Source of the DNA: Clostridiales bacterium DTU072
GTDB taxonomy: Bacteria > Bacillota > Clostridia > Christensenellales > DTU072
Reading direction: 5' to 3'
NCBI GenBank assembly: GCA_001512685.1
Contig: LFSG01000054.1
Location: forward strand, 1 to 44,309
Length of the DNA: 44,309 nucleotides
A program made the position numbers and the translations under genes. Under the pieces are notes generated by a model, which did no database searches, was not told the origin of the DNA, and saw only the letters and a list, made by a program, of their open reading frames with translations. Each line of letters starts with the position of its first letter. Position 1 is the first letter of the stretch. Below, one piece after another: positions 17,375 to 25,941 of this stretch.

Positions 17375-18823
17375 ATGAAAATACTAAAAAAAATTAAATT
17401 ATATATAATTCTCAGAAAAATCGTTATCGCCTTTTTGTTGTTTGCCATACTGTATCTTTTCGCATTGTCTATATATTTAAAGATTGAAGAAGTTATGTCC
17501 AATAAAGCCCCTGCTAAATTAGAAAAAAAAGCTGTGGAATTTTTTGAGGCATACAAAGAGCGCGATTTGGAAAAAATAGCCGCCTTATATTATCCCGAAA
17601 AATCCAAAGACTATTATAAATTTCTGGAAGAAAACAAATACTATTTTATTCTGAATTATAGCGAGGCGTTAAAAAATCCGCACAGCTATGATATTTCGTA
17701 TACATTTGCGCGATACGCCATGGGTAGCGGAACGGTAATGATAACCGTCAATTACGGAGATCAAGAAGACGGGCTTCAAAACAACAGAGTTTGTCTTGAA
17801 TTTTACAATATCGGCACAAATTGGTATATTGCCAAAATAAATATATTCGATAATCAAGACAGCTCTCCTCCCCACCCTTTGCGGATAGAAAACGGCCAAG
17901 ATTTGACAACATACAAAATTAAAGAAACGGACACCATAAATCATGATACTTTTAGGGATTGCAAAAAACTTGTAGAAGTAACCTTTCCCGCAAACTTCAA
18001 AAACTTTGATTATTCTTGGTTCGCTGAATGCGACAATCTTATTAGCTACAGAGCGGAGGACTCCCCTTATCTAACATCCATTGACGGAGTGCTATATAAT
18101 AAAGACGCCACAGAGCTTATCTGTTACCCCAAAGGCAAGATACAAGTAAAAAATTCCGAGAACGGGGTGTTCAGAATCCCCGATTCTGTGAAAAAAATAA
18201 GAGATCACGCCTTTTACGGTTGCATAGGTCTAAAAAGAATAATAATTCCGCCGTCGGTAAAAACAATAGGCGATTATGCTTTCAGCAATTCAAAAAGCAT
18301 AGAGGAAGTTTTTATCTATGACGGCCTCAAATCAATCGGTCAGCAAGCTTTCTCATTCTGCAACCGCTTGAAAAAGGTAACCATGCCCGACAGCGTGGAA
18401 ACAATCGACAAGGAATGCTTTTGGGGATGCGAACGGCTGGAGTATTGTGAATTTACGCCAAGCAGCAAATTAACCTCCCTGGGATACGCCGCTTTTGAAA
18501 ATTGCTTTGCGCTCAAGTCATTATATTTATCCGACGACCTTAAGCAAATCAATAATTGGACTTTTCAAAACTGCTACAGTCTCAAAGATTTGCGCCTGCC
18601 CGAAAACCTGAATTTCATAGGACTGTTCGCGTTCAGAAACTGCGTCAAATTAGAAAAACTTTTTATTTCGGACAAAGTAACCGAAATCCAAAAAGGAGCT
18701 TTCTATAATTGTCAAAAGCTTGCGCTGCATATAGAATTCGCTGGTCAGCCTGATTCTTGGAGCGCCGAATGGAAAATGAGCTTAAAAAATCCCTGCGTTT
18801 GGGGAGCAAAAAAAGACGATTAA
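17375..18823 (+). CDS. Membrane-anchored NTF2-like/LRR_5 protein, second of a tandem pair
   Basis: This 482-residue protein is a paralogue of the gene ending 10 bp upstream, with the same plan throughout: MKILKKIK start, one membrane helix (about 14-34), an NTF2-like domain (FFEAYKERDLEKIAALYYP... to IGTNWYIA), LRR_5 repeats, and the C-terminal cap with PDSW...W and CVWGA. Landmarks such as VDGVVYTKD/IDGVLYNKD and CYPKGKIQ/YYPKGKIQ recur at the same places. Start: a longer reading frame opens at 17246 but overlaps the upstream gene, whereas this ATG follows a purine-rich GAAGAAAAG and matches the paralogue. The pair forms a two-gene operon ended by the hairpin at 18828. Confidence 0.88.
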   Translation: MKILKKIKLYIILRKIVIAFLLFAILYLFALSIYLKIEEVMSNKAPAKLEKKAVEFFEAYKERDLEKIAALYYPEKSKDYYKFLEENKYYFILNYSEALKNPHSYDISYTFARYAMGSGTVMITVNYGDQEDGLQNNRVCLEFYNIGTNWYIAKINIFDNQDSSPPHPLRIENGQDLTTYKIKETDTINHDTFRDCKKLVEVTFPANFKNFDYSWFAECDNLISYRAEDSPYLTSIDGVLYNKDATELICYPKGKIQVKNSENGVFRIPDSVKKIRDHAFYGCIGLKRIIIPPSVKTIGDYAFSNSKSIEEVFIYDGLKSIGQQAFSFCNRLKKVTMPDSVETIDKECFWGCERLEYCEFTPSSKLTSLGYAAFENCFALKSLYLSDDLKQINNWTFQNCYSLKDLRLPENLNFIGLFAFRNCVKLEKLFISDKVTEIQKGAFYNCQKLALHIEFAGQPDSWSAEWKMSLKNPCVWGAKKDD

Positions 18824-18827
18824 ATAA

Positions 18828-18857
18828 AAATCCCCGAAATCTGTGTTTCGGGGATTT
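18828..18857. terminator. Bidirectional intrinsic terminator
   Basis: A perfect 12-bp stem (AAATCCCCGAAA with its complement) with a 6-base loop lies between the convergent LRR operon and the 292-residue lipoprotein gene. A-rich and T-rich flanks allow termination in either direction. Confidence 0.85.
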
Positions 18858-18876
18858 CATTATAGGTTCATTGAGA

Positions 18877-19755
18877 TTAGTCTTCAAGATAATCTTTCCA
18901 TTCTTCATGGTCAAACAATACATCCGGGTTTTCGCTGCGCGCTCTAAAATCAATAAATACGCCGTTGTTTAGAGTATAAGTGTAAGTATCTCTGTTTTCG
19001 CCATCCAAAACCGTTGTGATCGTTCCCGGCACATGAATGGCAAAATACATTTCGGGATATTCCAGTCTCAATACCGTTCCCGGAATAATATAACGTATTC
19101 TCCAACCCGAATCTCTGCTGTAGTCGTAATACTTTTCATTAATAAAAAGCTTGACGCCGAAAACCGTGTCTTTATGTTCTTCAGCTTTTCTTTCTTCAGT
19201 ATTTAAGCCGTTTTCGTCTATCATGTTCGGATTTTCGGTAGGATATCCCACGGGAAGCATTACAAAGTCTTCGTCCGCCATTCCGAAACTTAACCTTATT
19301 TGAACATTGGGGACAATGGTCTCCATATCAAAATCCGAATCGGCTTGGTCCACAACAATGGTGCAGCCCAGCGTATCTCCCGAACTGTCATGAGTATATT
19401 CAAACACCTTGTATTTATAATCTTGACTGTCCAAAGTAATATAATCCATAACTCTGCTTGCTTCAAGCTCATTGGGATTAACAAAATAGAAAGAGAATAA
19501 TCCGTTTTCATCGGTGGTCGCCGCCAATTCAGGCTCTTCGCCAAAAAGAATTCTTAAGCCCGCAACCTTTTCAAACTGCGTGTTCCCCACATATCCTTTA
19601 ATCATTTTGGCTCCTTCCGCAGAGCTGTCTGTCACCCTTATTTTTTCAGGTTGATTGTTGCTTCCTCCGTTATCGTCGTTGTCGCACGCCGCTATCGTTA
19701 CAATCAAGCATAATGCCAATATCAGCGTCAACATGATTTTTGTCGCCTTTTTCAT
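18877..19755 (-). CDS. Predicted lipoprotein of unknown function
   Basis: This 292-residue protein has a typical lipoprotein signal with lipobox TIAAC (lipidated Cys24), followed by a flexible acidic/Asn-Gly stretch (DNDDNGGSNNQP). Residues about 45-130 look like a carboxypeptidase-regulatory/Cna-B-like beta-sandwich: MIKGYVGN, a middle AATTDENGLFSF turn, then a YKVFEY strand. This pattern is common in surface proteins. The C-terminal half, rich in Asp, Glu and Tyr, is not recognised. The start has an excellent AAAGGAG about 8 bases upstream. It is monocistronic, with its own promoter at 19799-19826 and a shared terminator. A role at the cell surface is inferred, and no activity can be assigned. 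Confidence 0.8.
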   Translation of the reverse strand: MKKATKIMLTLILALCLIVTIAACDNDDNGGSNNQPEKIRVTDSSAEGAKMIKGYVGNTQFEKVAGLRILFGEEPELAATTDENGLFSFYFVNPNELEASRVMDYITLDSQDYKYKVFEYTHDSSGDTLGCTIVVDQADSDFDMETIVPNVQIRLSFGMADEDFVMLPVGYPTENPNMIDENGLNTEERKAEEHKDTVFGVKLFINEKYYDYSRDSGWRIRYIIPGTVLRLEYPEMYFAIHVPGTITTVLDGENRDTYTYTLNNGVFIDFRARSENPDVLFDHEEWKDYLED

Positions 19756-19798
19756 TTCCTTTACTCCTTTCTCATTTCAATATTTATTTGTGATTTTT

Positions 19799-19826
19799 AT
19801 TTTACCACATTAAAAAAATATTTCAA
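19799..19826 (-). promoter_or_regulatory. Sigma-A promoter of the 292-residue lipoprotein gene
   Basis: On the minus strand: TTGAAA, a 16-base spacer, TAAAAT, about 45 bases before the ATG. This promoter and the terminator at 19993-20027 are the only signals found in the 307-bp gap between 19756 and 20062. The rest of that gap is AT-rich, with no coding signal. Confidence 0.55.
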
Positions 19827-19992
19827 CATATTAATTTTGTCAGTTACTGTTTTTAAGCTTAGAGCACAGCGTATTATAAAATATTAACTAAACAGCATGG
19901 CTGTCCATTAATAACCCGCCAAATTATATCGGCATAATATCACAATTTCAATGAATAATTACAATTTTATAAGTTCTTTGCGGATAATATAA

Positions 19993-20027
19993 GACAAAAC
20001 CGCCAAGGGAATGCAAGCGGTTTTGTC
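19993..20027 (-). terminator. Intrinsic terminator downstream of the 86-residue gene
   Basis: A perfect 11-bp stem (GACAAAACCGC with its complement) encloses a 13-base loop. On the minus strand a T/A-rich run follows. It lies 35 bp past the stop codon of the gene at 20063. Confidence 0.65.
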
Positions 20028-20062
20028 CATGAACATAAAACAAAAAGATGTATGAAATAAAA

Positions 20063-20323
20063 TCAAGTTTTAGATTGCTGGTTCCAATGCTCCAACCAAA
20101 GCTCGTATGTAATCTCATTGTCAATGCCCACGCATTCCTTAAGCGGGATATATGCGCCTGAATTTTCCATCAAAATGGACACATCGGGTATATCTATCAC
20201 CTCGCCCGCCCAAATGCCTTCCTTGGTTCGGCAAAATACAGCCTCATGCATTTTAAGCTCGTCGTTGCCCAAATACAAAAAACCCTGCCCCTTTTTTAGG
20301 AATTTAACCTTGACCAGTTTCAT
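20063..20323 (-). CDS. Small hypothetical protein, 86 residues
   Basis: I do not recognise this family. It is a soluble, mixed alpha/beta-looking protein with no signal peptide or membrane helix. It begins MKLVKVKFLKKGQGFLYLG and has an acidic middle part and a C-terminal ELWLEHW helix. It looks like a small beta-barrel or SH3-like fold, but this is only an impression. Support for a real gene: GGGAGG sits about 9 bases before the ATG, and a perfect hairpin terminator follows at 19993-20027. It stands alone, between two unrelated envelope genes. Confidence 0.7.
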   Translation of the reverse strand: MKLVKVKFLKKGQGFLYLGNDELKMHEAVFCRTKEGIWAGEVIDIPDVSILMENSGAYIPLKECVGIDNEITYELWLEHWNQQSKT

Positions 20324-20619
20324 ATATAAAACCTCCCAATGTTTTTATATAACTATTTTATGCCAATACCTTTGTCTTATTTTTGCTTCATTTGACAATT
20401 TCTTGAACCTTAAAGTGATTTTTCGTCCAAACGGCATATAATATTACTTAAAATATTCGTTTAACCCCGTTTTTATTGTGTTTTTTAACTAAAAACAAAA
20501 AATTTCGGTTAATGGGAGTTTTGTTGTAATTTATAAAATAATATTCGGAATTATTGTATTTTAATCCAAAAAAGCTATGGCTGAAAATTAAGGTAAAAAG
20601 GAGAAAGTATAACAGCCGA
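20324..20619. other. Intergenic stretch with nothing recognised
   Basis: About 296 bp of AT-rich sequence between two minus-strand genes. Beyond the ribosome binding site of the 86-residue gene no convincing promoter, hairpin, RNA gene or small reading frame was seen. A purine-rich AAAAGGAGAAAG near 20597 on the plus strand leads only into a six-codon frame. Confidence 0.5.
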
Positions 20620-20937
20620 TTAATATGAGCAAGCGTAAAGCGTAATGTTTGATTTTACCCTTGTGCCTTCCACCCAAGGAAGGGTGCATTCTTCATCCAA
20701 AAACCAATTGATTCCTTTAGGCGGAACATAAGCCGTAAAACGCGCGACTGTAATATCTTGAGTATAAGGTTTATCCAGAGACAAATCTTCTTGAGGAAAC
20801 TTAAAATCATGCACTACTTTTGTAAATCCGTAATTCAGCGTAATCGTTACGGGAGTGAAAGTAACAAGCAACGCTACTACGACCACGGTAAAAATCAAAA
20901 AAGTAACGACGGCGGCTATTTTTAACTTGTAATACAT
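20620..20937 (-). CDS. Single-pass membrane protein with one divergent InlB-B-like repeat, 105 residues
   Basis: One hydrophobic helix (about residues 8-28) is followed by about 75 residues outside the membrane. That part begins TITLNYGFTKV and ends WFLDEECTLPW....SNITLYACSY. This matches the layout of InlB-B repeats (beta start, Gly-Trp-Phe/Tyr turn, T.L.W, final TLYAKW), though the final Lys-Trp is replaced by Cys-Ser and the central Gly-Trp-Tyr is Asn-Trp-Phe. I infer a minimal membrane-tethered single repeat. A well-formed promoter lies upstream, and a weak GAGG about 11 bases before the ATG serves as ribosome binding site. Function unknown. Confidence 0.7.
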   Translation of the reverse strand: MYYKLKIAAVVTFLIFTVVVVALLVTFTPVTITLNYGFTKVVHDFKFPQEDLSLDKPYTQDITVARFTAYVPPKGINWFLDEECTLPWVEGTRVKSNITLYACSY

Positions 20938-20963
20938 AGAACCAAAAACCTCAGCTGTAAATC

Positions 20964-20992
20964 ATTATAACATATATCCGTCATAAATGTAA
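20964..20992 (-). promoter_or_regulatory. Sigma-A promoter of the 105-residue gene
   Basis: On the minus strand: TTACAT, a 17-base spacer, and perfect TATAAT, 27 bases before the ATG. An inverted repeat (AAAAACCTCA at 20944-20953 and TGAGGTTTTT at 21007-21016) flanks the promoter and could be an operator or chance. Confidence 0.55.
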
Positions 20993-21058
20993 GAGCCCTT
21001 ATTTTTTGAGGTTTTTCCAAAATGAGCTGTTGAAGATTGGCAAGATATTGTGCTATAA

Positions 21059-21673
21059 TTATTTAACATAGTCGGCAATAATATTTTTATTCACGGTATC
21101 GTACATCGCCGCGTAATATTTATTGCCGCCCGCGAACCCTGCATAATAATAAGCGTTGCCCGACATATCGGAAATAATTTTGAGATGTATTCTCATATCC
21201 GTATCCCGCCGTAAAAAGTCTTCCTCCAAGCTTTGCCCGAAGCGCTCTTTGGCCTTAAGCAATATTTCCTCGGCGGGCAATTCCTCCGCCAGCGCAAACA
21301 AAGCCACTGTTTCCATTGCGTGGCCGTCGCTTAAGGCTATGAAATTATGGGCTTTGGCGTAATTTACTACGGCGATATATTCCTGCTTGCCGCTTGCTTT
21401 CTTCAACGAGCCTTTTATTTCGCCGTAACAAAAACTCATGCCTTGGGCGCAAGCTCCCAGCCGTGAAGGTATTAAAGCTATTTTGCAAAAATCTTTGCCG
21501 CCGCTGTCGCCTATTGTCACTTCCACAAAAAAGCTGTCGGCAATCCCTCTTAGCTTAATTTTCTCAAGATATTCCACATAGCGCAAAAGTCCTTGGGGAG
21601 AAAGGTTGGGTTTACAGCCGTAGATATAACATACTAAAATCAATAAAACGCACAGCAGCAGCAATTTTCTCAT
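21059..21673 (-). CDS. Predicted lipoprotein of unknown function
   Basis: The 204-residue product starts MRKLLLLCVLLILVCYIYGC, a short signal peptide with a lipobox-like YIYGC (Cys20). The mature part is mixed alpha/beta, with a Cys-containing stretch (ALIPSRLGACAQGMSFCYGE) and a Tyr-rich C-terminus (SGNAYYYAGFAGGNKYYAAMYD). I do not recognise the family. A TTG seven codons upstream would lengthen the frame, but the ATG is preferred because it begins a standard lipoprotein signal and AGG precedes it. It is divergent from the CDF transporter gene, with only 44 bp between the two start codons. Confidence 0.72.
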   Translation of the reverse strand: MRKLLLLCVLLILVCYIYGCKPNLSPQGLLRYVEYLEKIKLRGIADSFFVEVTIGDSGGKDFCKIALIPSRLGACAQGMSFCYGEIKGSLKKASGKQEYIAVVNYAKAHNFIALSDGHAMETVALFALAEELPAEEILLKAKERFGQSLEEDFLRRDTDMRIHLKIISDMSGNAYYYAGFAGGNKYYAAMYDTVNKNIIADYVK

Positions 21674-21717
21674 ACCTAAAAATATGTATAACAAAGCGGA
21701 AATATAACGAAATTTAT

Positions 21718-22806
21718 ATGAACAGAACCAAAAAAGGAATCATAACCGGCATAGCCGGCACAATTTTCAATCTTGTCCTTGCCGTTGGCAAGCTTATAAT
21801 AGGCATAATCAGCGGCAGCGTTTCCGTGCAGTCCGACGCCGTCAATAATTTCGGCGATGTGGCAAGCTCGGTCGCCGTGGCCTTTTCCTTTGCCATAAGC
21901 GGCAAAAAAGCCGACAAAGACCACCCTTACGGTCACGGCAGATTTGAATATGTAGCGGGGTTTATTCTTGCCGCCGTCATTATCGTGGCCGCCGTTGAGT
22001 TTACCATAAGCTCGATTAAAAAAATCATCGCTCCTTCCCCCATAATGACATCGCCTTTGTTCTTCGGTTTAATTGCCGCGGGCGTCGCCGTCAAAATTTT
22101 AATGGGGATTTTTTATCACATAAACGCCAAAAAATTAAACTCTCCGGCCGTGCGCGCCGCAAGAGACGACAGCTTCCAAGATGTCTTGATTTCTTCCGCC
22201 ACCCTTATTTCTTTGGGAACGGCAAACTTTACGCGCATTCCTTTGGACGGCATAATCGGCGCAATTATTTCTTTGTTTATCTTGTTTAACGGCATAAGGC
22301 TGATTAAAGCCACGATAGACAAAATCTTGGGAGGCAAACACAATAAGGCTTTAAGCTCCAAGATTATGTCAGAAATAATGGAACAGCCCGAAATACTCGG
22401 CGCTCATGACCTTTTGCTGCACGATTACGGCCCCGACAATTCAATAGGCAGCGTGCATGTGGAGCTGCCTTCCGACCTTTCCCTCAACGACGCCCACAGA
22501 ATAATAAATCAAATAGAAAAAAATGTGGCCAATAACTGCGGAGCGGAGATAGTGGCGCATCTTGACCCCGTCGATATAAATGATTCCGAGACTAAACAAA
22601 TCAGAAAGTTTATGCGCAAGAAATTGGAAGAAATAAGCCCCGCTTTAAGTTTTCATGATTTCAGAGTGGATAAGAAACTGAAAATAATTTCCGTTGACAT
22701 AGTCGTTCCCTACGATTTGGAGATAAGCGAGAGCGTTATAACCGAGCGCGTCAAGGGAATTGACTTTGGAGAATACAAACTGGAATTTATAATAGATTAT
22801 GTATAA
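21718..22806 (+). CDS. Cation diffusion facilitator (CDF) family metal exporter
   Basis: CDF proteins export divalent metal ions in exchange for protons across the cytoplasmic membrane. The 362-residue product has about six membrane helices and a cytoplasmic C-terminal domain, the standard layout. Signature features are SDAVNNFGD (about residues 38-46) in helix 2, HPYGHGRFEYVAG after helix 2, and RDDSFQDVLIS in helix 5. The NNxxD form, in place of the HxxxD typical of zinc transporters, resembles the variants linked to manganese or iron. The substrate is therefore inferred as possibly Mn(II), unproven. The gene leads a two-gene operon with the hydrolase 15 bp downstream. No Shine-Dalgarno sequence is visible before the ATG. 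Confidence 0.93.
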   Translation: MNRTKKGIITGIAGTIFNLVLAVGKLIIGIISGSVSVQSDAVNNFGDVASSVAVAFSFAISGKKADKDHPYGHGRFEYVAGFILAAVIIVAAVEFTISSIKKIIAPSPIMTSPLFFGLIAAGVAVKILMGIFYHINAKKLNSPAVRAARDDSFQDVLISSATLISLGTANFTRIPLDGIIGAIISLFILFNGIRLIKATIDKILGGKHNKALSSKIMSEIMEQPEILGAHDLLLHDYGPDNSIGSVHVELPSDLSLNDAHRIINQIEKNVANNCGAEIVAHLDPVDINDSETKQIRKFMRKKLEEISPALSFHDFRVDKKLKIISVDIVVPYDLEISESVITERVKGIDFGEYKLEFIIDYV

Positions 22807-22821
22807 AGGAGAACACACAAT

Positions 22822-23724
22822 ATGAGCGTAGGACACAAATTGCTTGATTTTTTCTGGAAAATAACCGATAAGGTGGACACCAAAAGAAGGGCTTCGCAAA
22901 AGCTGCCTCAAGGCGTTACGCAAATAACGGATATTAAATACATAAACGACGACAATCCAATGCACACCCTTGATGTTTATTATCCCGAAAACACCTCCCG
23001 CAAATTGCCCGTAATTTTTGACATACACGGCGGCGGCTGGCTTTATGGAAACAAGGAATTGAATAAGAATTTTTGCATGCATCTTGCCAAAGAAGGATTT
23101 ACCGTCATCAATATCAATTACCGCCTTCTTCAAGAAGCCCGATTCCCCGCTCCTTTGCAGGATGTATTCGCCGCTTTGAATTGGCTGGAAAAAAGGTGCG
23201 ACGACTATTTTGCCGACCTGGACAATTTCTTTATCGCGGGAGATTCCGCGGGCGGCCACTTGGCTTCTTTGACCATGGCCTTGCAACACAACAAAGAATT
23301 GTGCGAAAAGTGGGATTTGCATACAAACATTAAAATTAAAGCGGGCGGCCTTATCTGCGGCGCTTTTGAACTGAGAAAATTCATTAAGCTGCGCAATCCC
23401 ATAATAAACGCATACGGCGAATATTTTTTGGGAAAAGGGTTCAGGGACTCTGAATGGGTGTCCAAAATATCGTTTTCAGGAGTATACAACGGCGACATAG
23501 CGCCCGTTTATCTTGCAAGCAGCAAAAAAGACTTTTTGAGAAAACAAACCTTAAACATGGCGAAATTCCTGGAAGAACATAATCATGAATATAAGCTCAG
23601 ATTCTGGGATTCAAAAACTAAGAACAAATTGACTCATGTCTATCAGGTAATTCAGCCCGAATATGAGGAATCCATAATTACCAACAAAGAAATGTGCGAT
23701 TTTTTCAAAAGCAAATTAAGTTAA
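22822..23724 (+). CDS. Alpha/beta hydrolase, hormone-sensitive-lipase-like (esterase/lipase)
   Basis: This 300-residue cytoplasmic esterase-like protein belongs to the alpha/beta hydrolase fold-3 group. Visible motifs are the oxyanion-hole HGGGW (His69 to Trp73) and the nucleophile elbow GDSAGGH (Ser142). The likely catalytic Asp and His lie in SSKKDFL and LTHVYQ near the C-terminus. Length and motif spacing fit small carboxylesterases that hydrolyse short acyl esters. The true substrate cannot be told. AAAGGAG lies about 10 bases before the ATG, and the gene starts 15 bp after the CDF exporter, so the two are co-transcribed although no functional link is known. Confidence 0.9.
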   Translation: MSVGHKLLDFFWKITDKVDTKRRASQKLPQGVTQITDIKYINDDNPMHTLDVYYPENTSRKLPVIFDIHGGGWLYGNKELNKNFCMHLAKEGFTVININYRLLQEARFPAPLQDVFAALNWLEKRCDDYFADLDNFFIAGDSAGGHLASLTMALQHNKELCEKWDLHTNIKIKAGGLICGAFELRKFIKLRNPIINAYGEYFLGKGFRDSEWVSKISFSGVYNGDIAPVYLASSKKDFLRKQTLNMAKFLEEHNHEYKLRFWDSKTKNKLTHVYQVIQPEYEESIITNKEMCDFFKSKLS

Positions 23725-23734
23725 TCAAGAGCGT

Positions 23735-24266
23735 TTATTGACGGTCGTCTTTGGGATTTATTACGCGCAAAATTGTTTTGGTTACGGGGATTAAAAGCAA
23801 AGCTATCGCCATTGAAGCTCCCATTTGTATGAAGCTTTGGGGAATGGAAAGCGCCGCCATATAAAAAACCGTAAAGAATCCATGTGGCAAAAAAGTAACC
23901 CGCCACCATTATCAGCCCCGCCGCCGTCATCGCCAACAAATAAGCTATTACATGGTATTTTTTGGCCAACATTTTGCACAATATCGCCGATACCAGACCC
24001 ACGATAAACCCTTCGGCGCCTTTAATGACCAGCGTAAAAGGCGCCCATGTGACGGTATAGCCAAGTATCATATCGGCAAACGCAGAACCCAAACCGCCGG
24101 CGATAAGCCCGGCAAAGGGCCCGAAGAATATGCCGGCGATAAATATTATGGCGTCGCCGAAATTTATAAATCCCTGAGTGTTGGGCGTATGTATGGCGGC
24201 AAATGTGGTTACGGTAACAATAGCCGTCAATATTCCCGTATAAGCTATAAATCTTGTTCTGTTCAT
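23735..24266 (-). CDS. ECF-transporter S component (vitamin uptake), 3' end out of frame by one base
   Basis: S components bind a vitamin or related small molecule and work with the shared EcfA-EcfA'-EcfT energising module. The frame starts MNRTRFIAYTGILTAI with GGAG 8-9 bases upstream and has about five or six membrane helices with FGPFAGLIAGGLGSAFADMI. As read without correction, the frame degrades after WILYGFLYGG into a hydrophilic tail ending at 23721. Removing one base from the A6 run at 23863-23868 gives GFYMAALSIPQSFIQMG and then a final membrane helix, IALLLIPVTKTILRVI, ending at 23735 (176 residues), which is the expected family C-terminus. So this is either a sequencing or assembly error, or a recent frameshift. 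The ligand is not identifiable. It is 17 bp downstream of the SSS symporter and probably in its operon. Confidence 0.85.
23863..23868 (-). other. Likely frameshift site (homopolymer T6 on the coding strand) in the ECF S-component gene
   Basis: The coding strand reads GGT TTT TTA TAT. Dropping one T restores a conserved-looking membrane C-terminus. The run also contains a T TTT TTA heptamer, but a -1 slip there leads into the wrong frame, so programmed -1 frameshifting does not explain it. Transcriptional slippage or a base-calling error would. Confidence 0.6.
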
Positions 24267-24283
24267 CCGCAAGCTCCTTTTAC

Positions 24284-25855
24284 TTATCGAGCTTTTTCGA
24301 TTATATTTTCTTTGGCGAAACAAAAATCCAAATGCTCTTTATCGGGTTTTTTGGTAAACGCGCTTACTACAAGAGTTATTATTATGGAAAAAATCATGTC
24401 GATAACTCCTATTAAAGGAGCTCTTTTTATACCTAAATTTATTATCTCGCCAACATTTTTGCCGCCGTCCACCATTCCGAACACCGCGACTAAAATTATC
24501 GTTACGCTTACCCCGCTGATTATTGAGGCAATGGCCCCCGCCGCCGTAATTTTTTTACTGTAAAGCCCCAGCACATAAGGTCCCATGAAACAGCCCGCCA
24601 ATGTGCCCCAGCTGAAAGACATCAGCGTTACTATAACATCCACTCTGAATATTGCCAGTACGGCGCTCAGCGTTATGAACAACAAACATAATATCTGCAA
24701 AATCAGCTTTACTTTTTTCTCTTTGGCGTTGGGGTTTATGTATCCTTTATAAGCGTCGATTGCCACCGCCGACGAGCTCGATAACGCAAGCGCGGAAAGC
24801 GTGGACATGCTTGCCGACAACAACAGCACCATAATAAGCCCCAACATGACGCCGGGAAAACCAGCTCTAATAAGCATTTCCGGAACTACGGCGTCGTCGC
24901 CTCCTGCAGGAAGCCCTTGAGGGAAAAACAGTCTTGCGAATCCGCCGTTAAGATAAGCGCCTCCCCCTATGACCAACGCAAAAACCGTGCTTATTATTGT
25001 GGCCTTTTTTATCGCGTTGTTATCTCTTATGGCGTGAAATTTATGCACCGATTGGGGCAAGCTCCATATCCCGAAAGATGTAAGCAGAATTATCACAATA
25101 AGGTTAAATGCGTTGGAATTAAAGAAATTACCTTCCGCCGACGGGATAAAACCGTATCCCGCTTCGGTAAGCTTCCTTAGTCCTTCAGCGCCTTGCACAA
25201 CATCGGAATTAAACATCAAAATTATCATAACGATAACGCCGCTCAGCATAATTATGCCTTGGAAAAAATCTCCCAATACGGTGGCGAAATAACCGCCCGC
25301 GAACAGATACATCGCGGTGAGCGCGGCCACAATAATTATGCACCAGTAAAACTCAAGCCCGAAAATCATTTCAAACAAATAGCCCAAACCTTGATATACC
25401 GAAGACGAATACGGGATAAGGAATATAAATATCACTATGGACGCCAACAACTTGATATGTTTGTTTTGATACCTCTTTTCAAAAAATTCGGGCATTGTTC
25501 TTGTCTTAAGCCTGTTGGTCATGCTGCGGGTTCTTTTGGCCAGCACTATCCACGCCAGCAATGAGCCTATCAGCGCGTTGGCTATTCCTATCCATACCGT
25601 CGAAAGCCCCAATTGCATGCCGAATCTGCCCGCGTAACCGATAAAAACAACGGCGGAAAAATACGCCGCTCCGTATGAAAAAGCCGTCATCCATCCGCCT
25701 ATTCCTCTGTTCGCGAGGAAAAAGCCCGAAAGCGAACGGCTTTTTTTATGAGTAATTATGGCGATAGCCACCAGTCCCGCGATATATAATACCATGATTA
25801 TTATCGGCATAGTCTTGGCCACCTGCGCTCCCAATAAAGATATTTGATTATTCAT
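24284..25855 (-). CDS. Sodium:solute symporter (SSS family, PutP/PanF-like)
   Basis: SSS transporters take up an organic solute with Na+. The 523-residue product has about 13 membrane helices and clear family landmarks: SLSGFFLANRGIGGWMTAFSYGA in the first helices (residues about 40-62), the central AGGYFATVLGDFFQG, SLPQSVHKFHA, and LSASMSTLSALALSSSSA with the Ser-rich helix expected at the second sodium site. The solute cannot be assigned from sequence; PanF- or PutP-like is only a resemblance. An alternative start at the ATG of residue 16 (25810) has AGGTGG 8 bases upstream, better than the weak site before the first ATG. The vitamin-type S component follows in the same operon. Confidence 0.92.
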   Translation of the reverse strand: MNNQISLLGAQVAKTMPIIIMVLYIAGLVAIAIITHKKSRSLSGFFLANRGIGGWMTAFSYGAAYFSAVVFIGYAGRFGMQLGLSTVWIGIANALIGSLLAWIVLAKRTRSMTNRLKTRTMPEFFEKRYQNKHIKLLASIVIFIFLIPYSSSVYQGLGYLFEMIFGLEFYWCIIIVAALTAMYLFAGGYFATVLGDFFQGIIMLSGVIVMIILMFNSDVVQGAEGLRKLTEAGYGFIPSAEGNFFNSNAFNLIVIILLTSFGIWSLPQSVHKFHAIRDNNAIKKATIISTVFALVIGGGAYLNGGFARLFFPQGLPAGGDDAVVPEMLIRAGFPGVMLGLIMVLLLSASMSTLSALALSSSSAVAIDAYKGYINPNAKEKKVKLILQILCLLFITLSAVLAIFRVDVIVTLMSFSWGTLAGCFMGPYVLGLYSKKITAAGAIASIISGVSVTIILVAVFGMVDGGKNVGEIINLGIKRAPLIGVIDMIFSIIITLVVSAFTKKPDKEHLDFCFAKENIIEKAR

Positions 25856-25941
25856 AATATACGGTTGCCTCAGCCTTTTTTATTATATAATAGTAAGTAT
25901 ATAATAAATTTCAAACATCAGCAACCATTATATAAAAATAA

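Noticed and set aside
23863-23868. Programmed -1 frameshift at T TTT TTA in the ECF S-component gene
   Set aside because: The conserved C-terminus lies in the +1 frame; a -1 slip leads to an unrelated sequence.
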